Below, piece after piece: positions 29,784-34,193 of a stretch of DNA of 34,193 bases (its first letter is position 1; the number at the start of each line of letters is the position of its first letter). The translations under genes were made by a program, and so were the position numbers. The stretch lies in the IMG/VR virus record IMGVR_UViG_3300032323_000774, positions 1 through 34,193 of that record, one strand, 5' to 3'. Source of the DNA: a virus. The notes below the pieces were generated by a model, which worked only from the letters and a program-made list of their open reading frames with translations, was not told the DNA's origin and ran no database searches.

Positions 29784-30743
29784 TTAAGCGCGGTTGCTTC
29801 TGTCGTATTCGGCGTAACGTTTGACGTACTTGTTGCGCAGCACCGGGTCATCCCAAACACCTGCGTCAATCAGTGCCTGCTTTCGCTCAGGGCTGATGTA
29901 GACCTCGGTCCGGGTGGACGTTGGAGCGTGCTCACGGCCAGAGCCAACAGCCGGGCCACCACGGGGGGTGCGCTGAGCAGCGGGTGCCTTGCCGGAATCA
30001 GCCGTCTTGAACTTCTCAGGAATGCGGCGGGCGGCGCGCTCGCGCAACTCGTCCCAATACTCCTCAGTGTCGGGGCGCAAGCCCTCGCGGTGCAATGCTT
30101 GGTCGATGGCCAAAACAATCGCCGAGTCCTCGTCGCGGCCCTGCGGGTCGTACCACTTGTTCTCGTTGATGAACTCCTTGGCGTAGTGCAAGGTCATGTC
30201 ATCCATGCCTTCGCTTTTGGGCGCGGGGCGCTGCTGGGCGGCCTGCTGCTTGGCAAACGCCAGCTGCTGCGCCTTCTGCATGGCTTGGTCGCGGTAGCGC
30301 ATGGCCTGCGTGACGTCCTCGCCGTTTCCAGCAGCCACGGCCTTGGCGATCACTCGCTCAGCCATTTCTGCCTCGTTTCGAGCGTTTGCGATTTGCGCGT
30401 CAAACTGGCTAAGGTCCGCCTGATGCGTGCGCTGCTCAACGGTGCCCAGTCGGCGCTCCAGATCGTCGTTGCGCTTGCGCAGGAAGTCCAGCTCCAGCTT
30501 GTCACGGCTGATGGCCTCGTCGCGGCGCTTCTTGCGCTCGAGCTTTTCCAGACGGCGGCGCTCGCGGATTGCCTCGCGCTCGGGATCGTTGGCATCGCCA
30601 GATTGGTCGTCGTCGTTGTCGTTGTCGCTTAAACGCCGGTCGTCGCGATCATCGTCTTGGTTGTTGTTTTTTGGCTGGTCCTCGACGATGACGATTTCCT
30701 CGTTGTCGCCGGGCTTGCCGTCGTCTTCAGTCATGGTTGGCAT
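29784..30743 (-). CDS. Scaffolding-like protein
   Basis: Encodes 319 residues with GAGGAG upstream of ATG 30743. Residues 1-60 are extremely acidic (DDDRDDRRLSDNDNDDDQ), followed by a long coiled coil (about 55-170, RRRLEKLERKKRRDEAISRD), then a Pro/Ser linker and a small C-terminal helix pair (YISPERKQALIDAGVWDDP). An acidic, disordered start with central coiled coil and basic C-terminus is the usual form of phage scaffold proteins, which direct capsid assembly and are removed later. Position between portal and capsid genes supports this. Confidence 0.82.
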   Translation of the reverse strand: MPTMTEDDGKPGDNEEIVIVEDQPKNNNQDDDRDDRRLSDNDNDDDQSGDANDPEREAIRERRRLEKLERKKRRDEAISRDKLELDFLRKRNDDLERRLGTVEQRTHQADLSQFDAQIANARNEAEMAERVIAKAVAAGNGEDVTQAMRYRDQAMQKAQQLAFAKQQAAQQRPAPKSEGMDDMTLHYAKEFINENKWYDPQGRDEDSAIVLAIDQALHREGLRPDTEEYWDELRERAARRIPEKFKTADSGKAPAAQRTPRGGPAVGSGREHAPTSTRTEVYISPERKQALIDAGVWDDPVLRNKYVKRYAEYDRSNRA

Positions 30744-30753
30744 GGTGTTCTCC

Positions 30754-31260
30754 TCAAGAAATAATCATCCAGTCTTCAGCCAGCATGTCGGTCTGGCTGG
30801 CCAACCATCCCGGAAGCATGGCGCGTCGGCCGTTGGCGTTGACCGTCCACATGTCGATGTGCGACAGGATTTCGCAGTGCGTCGCTCCCAGCGCATCGGC
30901 GTATGGTGTGCCGGGCTTAAGCTCCACATTCGGCGTTCCGGGAATCAGCACCAGCCACATGCCCTTGCCATTCCAGCCGGTGCGGGCGACCTTTTGGCCA
31001 GCCTTCAACGCCTCGATTGCTTGGCCAAAGGTCATGCCGTCGCACTTGCGATAGGCGCGGTCGAACACTTCGGCGGGCGACCAGCTCACGTAGCCCGCGT
31101 AGGTGTCCGTGTTTCCCTTGCCGTTGTCCAGGTACTCGACAAGGTAACCAGCGTCGGCTGGGTTCTCGTCGGCCGGAACGGTCCAGCCACGGAAGGCGTT
31201 GTACTCAGCCCGGGTCATGGGCTTGGCGTTGATCAGTTTGGTTCCGATGTAACGTTCCAT
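30754..31260 (-). CDS. Tad2-like anti-Thoeris protein (DUF2829) with N-terminal extension
   Basis: Encodes 168 residues. Residues 76-168 match the DUF2829/Tad2 family: MTFGQAIEALKAGQKVARTGW (part, 76-96), NGKGMWLVLIPG (97-108), RRAMLPGWLASQTDML (145-160) and AEDW (161-164). Tad2 proteins are known to bind and hide the cyclic-ADPR-type signal made by the Thoeris defence system. Residues 1-72 are an extra domain (IGTKLINAKPMTRAEYNAFR, then GWTVPADENPADAGYLVEY), fused in other phage homologues from memory. Located between GroES-like and scaffold genes in a structural operon, which is unusual for an early anti-defence gene. Confidence 0.83.
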   Translation of the reverse strand: MERYIGTKLINAKPMTRAEYNAFRGWTVPADENPADAGYLVEYLDNGKGNTDTYAGYVSWSPAEVFDRAYRKCDGMTFGQAIEALKAGQKVARTGWNGKGMWLVLIPGTPNVELKPGTPYADALGATHCEILSHIDMWTVNANGRRAMLPGWLASQTDMLAEDWMIIS

Positions 31261-31269
31261 GTCGCCCCC

Positions 31270-31665
31270 TCAGATGAACGCGCGGATGGCCAGCGGGTCG
31301 CCGGTCACCTGGCCGATGATGTCCAGATCGTTGAAGATCACGAACAGGGCGGTCTCGCCGTTGGGCATGGGAACTTCCCAGCGGTCGCCGCCGTACTTGG
31401 CCACGCGAACGTAGTCGCCCGGCTTGCACCAGCTGCCCTCGGGCCACGGCTCCATGCTGTTTCGGTTCTTGAATGCCAGTGCGCCGACGTTGACCACCTT
31501 GGCGACTTGCGTGTTCCACTTTTCAGTGTCACGCGAGCCGTTGTCGATGATGATGCCGGAGGCTGTTTTTGTCTTGGGGCTACGGATTTGCACCAAGACT
31601 CGGCTTCCAAACGGGATGATGCCTGGCTCGGCATCCGGGAAAGCCTCGATCAACGCTTCACTCAT
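31270..31665 (-). CDS. Phage GroES-like co-chaperonin
   Basis: Encodes 131 residues with AAAGGAGC upstream. Core segments FGSRVLVQIRSPKTKTASGI (19-38) and KWNTQVAKVVNVGALAF (49-65), then WPEGSWCKPGDYVRVAKYGG (74-93), follow the GroES order of roof strand, mobile-loop region and base. It is longer than the host GroES of about 97 residues, with an extra segment NRNSMEPWPEG and a C-terminal extension. Such phage proteins can replace GroES so that host GroEL folds the capsid protein; this use is known for T4 gp31 and inferred here. No phage GroEL is in the window. Confidence 0.86.
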   Translation of the reverse strand: MSEALIEAFPDAEPGIIPFGSRVLVQIRSPKTKTASGIIIDNGSRDTEKWNTQVAKVVNVGALAFKNRNSMEPWPEGSWCKPGDYVRVAKYGGDRWEVPMPNGETALFVIFNDLDIIGQVTGDPLAIRAFI

Positions 31666-31690
31666 CTTCTGCTCCTTTCAGCAGTTGTAC

Positions 31691-31709
31691 GGCAGCCACA
31701 ACGGCTGCC
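31691..31709. other. 7-bp inverted repeat in gap before GroES-like gene
   Basis: GGCAGCC (31691-31697) and GGCTGCC (31703-31709) form a perfect stem with a 5-base loop. A 7-base A-run (31713-31719) follows on the plus strand, so on the minus strand the T-run comes before, not after, the stem. It is therefore not an intrinsic terminator. It may be a binding site or an mRNA stabiliser in the 73-base gap (31666-31738). Confidence 0.4.
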
Positions 31710-31738
31710 ATCAAAAAAACTTCACAGACCAGTGCGAA

Positions 31739-31936
31739 TCATAGGTCTCGGTCGTTGTTTCGCTCATCGTCCAGAAGATCGAGAAGGGATCGGATGGCTG
31801 CTTCGTATCCAGCAACCATGCCCACTCGGTATCCGTACTCGAAAGCGTCACGCTCGACCGGGCGCTTGAGGGCTTCAAGCGCAAAAACCTGCTGGTCAAC
31901 TTTGAGTTTGTGCAGCAGGCGATCTTCGACGGCCAT
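31739..31936 (-). CDS. Small helical late protein, unknown function
   Basis: Encodes 65 residues from the ATG at 31936, sharing one base with the previous stop (TGATG). Largely helical and acidic (AVEDRLLHKLKVDQQVFALE, then AIRSLLDLLDDERNNDRDL), with a short central GYRVGMVAGYEA. Lies between a 45-residue gene and the GroES-like gene. No family assigned. Confidence 0.74.
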   Translation of the reverse strand: MAVEDRLLHKLKVDQQVFALEALKRPVERDAFEYGYRVGMVAGYEAAIRSLLDLLDDERNNDRDL

Positions 31937-32073
31937 CAGGCGGGCGTCTTGGGTGTGCTGGGCGCTGCGGGCAGCGTCTGGCCCGTCACGGGCTGGCCAG
32001 CGGCCATGCGGTGGTGCTGCTTCACAAATGCGCCAGTCATGGGGACGGTGCCGGTGGTTGGTTTATCGCTCAT
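31936..32073 (-). CDS. 45-residue late protein, unknown function
   Basis: Encodes 45 residues from the ATG at 32073, with AAGGAG upstream. Rich in Pro, Thr, Ala and Gln (SDKPTTGTVPMTGAF, ending LPAAPSTPKTPA), probably disordered. Overlaps the next ATG by one base. It is too short for a family assignment. The ribosome site and the overlap support it being real. Confidence 0.65.
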   Translation of the reverse strand: MSDKPTTGTVPMTGAFVKQHHRMAAGQPVTGQTLPAAPSTPKTPA

Positions 32074-32092
32074 GGGATGCTCCTTGTAAAAA

Positions 32093-34193
32093 TTAACGTG
32101 TGCCGGGGTTGATGCCCGAGCCGGTGCTCACGGCGACTTTCTCGCCGGAGGCAATTTCTGCCGCTGCCAGGCGCATGGCCGTGGCGTTGTCGTCCGAGTT
32201 CATCTGCAGATCGGCCTGGATGTTTGCCTCCACGCGCTGGTTTTCCGCAGCCTGGCGAATCTGCTCGCGTTGCAACTCTTCGGCACGCGCCTGCTGCTTG
32301 TCGGCCAGCATCTGTTGGTCGGATTGCTGCTTTTGCACGAGCTTGGCCTGCTCGACTTGCAGACGTTGCGCATCGGTTTGAGCGCGCTGCTGCAAAGCCT
32401 GGCCTTGAACTTGCGCGTTGAGCTGCGCAATCTCCATGCTCTTGTCCTGCGGCATCTGGGGCGGCTGGGGGGCAAACTGCTGAGCCATCTCGTCGATTTT
32501 GGCCAACTCTTGCGCAAACTGCGCCAGCTGCTGCTCGATGATCTGCTGCACGCTCAAAATGACCTTGACCTGCTGGTTGGCGTCGTCTGTGATCAAGCCT
32601 TCCTTCTCCGCACGCTCGACGGCCTCATGCGACTGCGTGAGGTAGAAGTTCAGCAAGTGGTCACGCAGGTGCAGTGCCATCGGGTAAAGGTAGGTTTTCA
32701 CCAGCGCCGGGTTCATGCCAAACAGCGGCGACTTCAAAAACGCCAAGTGGGTCTGGATGTGCGCCACGTGGTCCTGCTTGGGCAGCACGTAAACAGGGCG
32801 GCCCATGGTGGCCGCGACGTTTTCGCTCACCGGGTCCACATCGTCTTGTCCAACCTCAGGCTGCAGCACGTCTTCCGGGCTGAGCTTCAGGTTGCGCAGG
32901 AACATCTCTTCGACCTTGCGGGCGTCGTACATCTGCGGCAAAACCGCTGCACGTTGCTGCACGGCAGTGACTTGCGCAAAGCGCTGGGCCTCGCTGAAGA
33001 TGGCCGGGTCGCTGACGGGAATAACGTCCATTGGGCCGTCAAAGTCCTCGGGGCGAACTTCCAGACCAGCGGCATCTGCCTCGATGTCCTCTTCGGTCAG
33101 GTACGCGCTGTTGATGCGGTGCAGGATTTTGAACACCCGCTCCATCGAGTTGTGCAGGCGCGAGTGGATGGAGCTGAACACCACCATGCCTTGCTCGATG
33201 AGCGCCAGCGTGGTACCAACCGGGGCGTTGGGGTTTTGGTCGGACAGCTTCTCGAAAGAAGTCTGCACCACGCCCTTGCCTGCGTCGACCAAGAAGCCGA
33301 GCAGCTGGAACAGGGTGGGGCTTGGGCCGTTGAACGGCAGGGCCATGGCCAGCTTGCGAATGTCGTCGACCAGCGCGCCGCCCTCGATCTCGACCACTTC
33401 GGTGGGCTGCACGTTGATCGTTTGGCCGTTGGGCCCGCCCTTGAGTTTCAAGAGCGTGGGGATGTTCTGGATGTGCGCCGAGTCCAGCAGCGCACGCAGC
33501 GCGCCGGTGGCCGCGCCCGACAGGCCGCCAATCATGTGGGTCAGGCCAATCGGGTAAGCGCCGCGCCAAGGCACGAATGGGAACTCGACAATCCAGTCCA
33601 GCTCCTTGCGGCGCTCGTCTTCGGCGTCCCAGTTGCGGTACAAGGCCAGCGCCATACGGGTGGACTTGTCGATGCTGATGATGTACGGCTCCATGCCGTC
33701 GCCAAAGTCCAGGTGCGTGTAAATCTCAAAGATCGTGCGCAGACCGTCCTCGTTGTAGCCGCTGTCCTCGCGCCCTTCGATTTTGTTGTTGGCTTTGGTC
33801 GCGTCGCTGAAATCGATCTGATCGGGTGAGCCAAGGTCAACGTCGATGTACATGCCCGCTTTGACGCGGCGGTTGAACTCGGCCTTGGTGACGTACTGGA
33901 CGTGCGTCTTGCGCTCGGCGCTGTAGAAGTTGGTGGCCGCGAACGGCAGGTACATGTCATCGATGGCGATGAACTCGGCCGTGGGGCGACGCCACTGGGG
34001 CGACCACATCAGCTTGAGGTATTGACCGCCACCCAAAGGCAGCTGCGTCGAGAGCTGCTCCAGCTCGCCACGGAACTCGGGCATCTGCTGGGTGGTCTGC
34101 CAGTTCATGAACTCGGACTTGCGGCGCGACTTGTCGAGCTTTTCCTTGTCCGCTGTGCCCAGAACTTTGGACTTCACGGGGCCAGAAGGCGGG
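32093..34193 (-). CDS. Portal protein (5' end outside the window)
   Basis: The frame is open to the window edge, so the start lies beyond 34193; a GTG at 34177 is possible but no ribosome site is visible. About 700 residues are present. Portal-type segments include LGGGQYLKLMWSPQWRRPT, MALALYRNWDAEDERRKEL, WIVEFPFVPWRGAYPIGLTH, IGGLSGAATGALRALLDSA and the later VGTTLALIEQGMVVFSSIH. The final 150 residues are a Gln-rich coiled coil (QGQALQQRAQTDAQRLQVEQ). Portal proteins form the dodecameric DNA entry ring and head-tail joint. P22-like by pattern, from memory. Terminase is expected just beyond the window. Confidence 0.88.
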   Translation of the reverse strand, partial: PPSGPVKSKVLGTADKEKLDKSRRKSEFMNWQTTQQMPEFRGELEQLSTQLPLGGGQYLKLMWSPQWRRPTAEFIAIDDMYLPFAATNFYSAERKTHVQYVTKAEFNRRVKAGMYIDVDLGSPDQIDFSDATKANNKIEGREDSGYNEDGLRTIFEIYTHLDFGDGMEPYIISIDKSTRMALALYRNWDAEDERRKELDWIVEFPFVPWRGAYPIGLTHMIGGLSGAATGALRALLDSAHIQNIPTLLKLKGGPNGQTINVQPTEVVEIEGGALVDDIRKLAMALPFNGPSPTLFQLLGFLVDAGKGVVQTSFEKLSDQNPNAPVGTTLALIEQGMVVFSSIHSRLHNSMERVFKILHRINSAYLTEEDIEADAAGLEVRPEDFDGPMDVIPVSDPAIFSEAQRFAQVTAVQQRAAVLPQMYDARKVEEMFLRNLKLSPEDVLQPEVGQDDVDPVSENVAATMGRPVYVLPKQDHVAHIQTHLAFLKSPLFGMNPALVKTYLYPMALHLRDHLLNFYLTQSHEAVERAEKEGLITDDANQQVKVILSVQQIIEQQLAQFAQELAKIDEMAQQFAPQPPQMPQDKSMEIAQLNAQVQGQALQQRAQTDAQRLQVEQAKLVQKQQSDQQMLADKQQARAEELQREQIRQAAENQRVEANIQADLQMNSDDNATAMRLAAAEIASGEKVAVSTGSGINPGTR

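Noticed and set aside
31691-31709. Inverted repeat as an intrinsic terminator
   Set aside because: The homopolymer run is on the wrong side for either strand, so it does not form a stem followed by T-run.
31667-31711. 17-codon leader frame upstream of the GroES-like gene (minus strand)
   Set aside because: No Shine-Dalgarno sequence before its ATG, and most of it is the inverted repeat; coding is unlikely.
30427-31869. Plus-strand open frame of 480 codons across scaffold, Tad2 and GroES genes
   Set aside because: It spans three supported minus-strand genes and their gaps, has Arg/Ser-rich low-complexity start and no ribosome site.
32270-33829. Long plus-strand open frame (519 codons) opposite the portal gene
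   Set aside because: It lies antisense to a clear portal gene with no ribosome site; high-G+C genes commonly leave an antisense frame open. The protein is a His/Arg/Leu/Val-rich shadow without family pattern.
1-34193. CRISPR arrays, tRNA genes and insertion sequences
   Set aside because: I looked for regularly spaced short repeats, tRNA T-arm patterns and transposase motifs on both strands and saw none.

Overview
This window is part of the genome of a tailed, short-tailed (podovirus-like) bacteriophage. On the minus strand it carries a P22-type portal, a scaffold-like protein, a major capsid protein, a gp4-like tail accessory factor, a gp10-like tail protein, two fibre proteins, a lysis cassette and four large ejection-type proteins. 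I see no tape-measure protein, tail tube or contractile sheath. The high G+C content and the style of the small early genes suggest a Gram-negative betaproteobacterial (Burkholderiales, Comamonadaceae-like, probably freshwater) host. That assignment is inferred from family resemblance only. Both ends are cut inside genes. Terminase large subunit, DNA polymerase, integrase and repressor are not in the window, so a temperate or lytic lifestyle cannot be decided.

Layout. Positions 1-6878 (plus strand) are a dense early block of about 22 small genes, mostly joined by 4-base ATGA overlaps. Its recognisable core is a recombination pair, a YqaJ/lambda-type exonuclease followed by a RecT annealing protein. 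Around it are Cys-rich zinc-ribbon-like mini-proteins, a small lipoprotein, a MerR/AlpA-like HTH protein and several tiny membrane proteins. Between recT and the next gene lies a 147-base noncoding stretch that folds into a compact three-way junction closed by a long-range stem. This is the best candidate for something undescribed.

Positions 6875-6903 hold an intrinsic terminator separating the two convergent blocks. Positions 6938-34193 (minus strand, read right to left) are the late block. The order is portal, two small proteins, GroES-like chaperonin, Tad2-like anti-Thoeris protein, scaffold, promoter, conserved protein, decoration protein, capsid protein, structured leader/terminator, small virion proteins, lysine/glycine-repeat protein, gp4-like factor, fibres (one ending in an S74 chaperone domain), DUF7936-like protein, membrane proteins, lysis genes (lipoprotein, membrane proteins, 3TM holin, GH19 endolysin), a second promoter, adaptor, virion protein, gp10-like protein and ejection proteins.

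How the genes work together: the early block would provide recombination and host take-over functions. The GroES-like protein may help capsid or fibre folding, and the Tad2-like protein would neutralise Thoeris signalling. The late block builds the capsid, the short tail and the DNA-ejection apparatus and then lyses the cell. Two near-identical minus-strand -10 elements (core CCTATAATT) split the late block into at least three transcription units.
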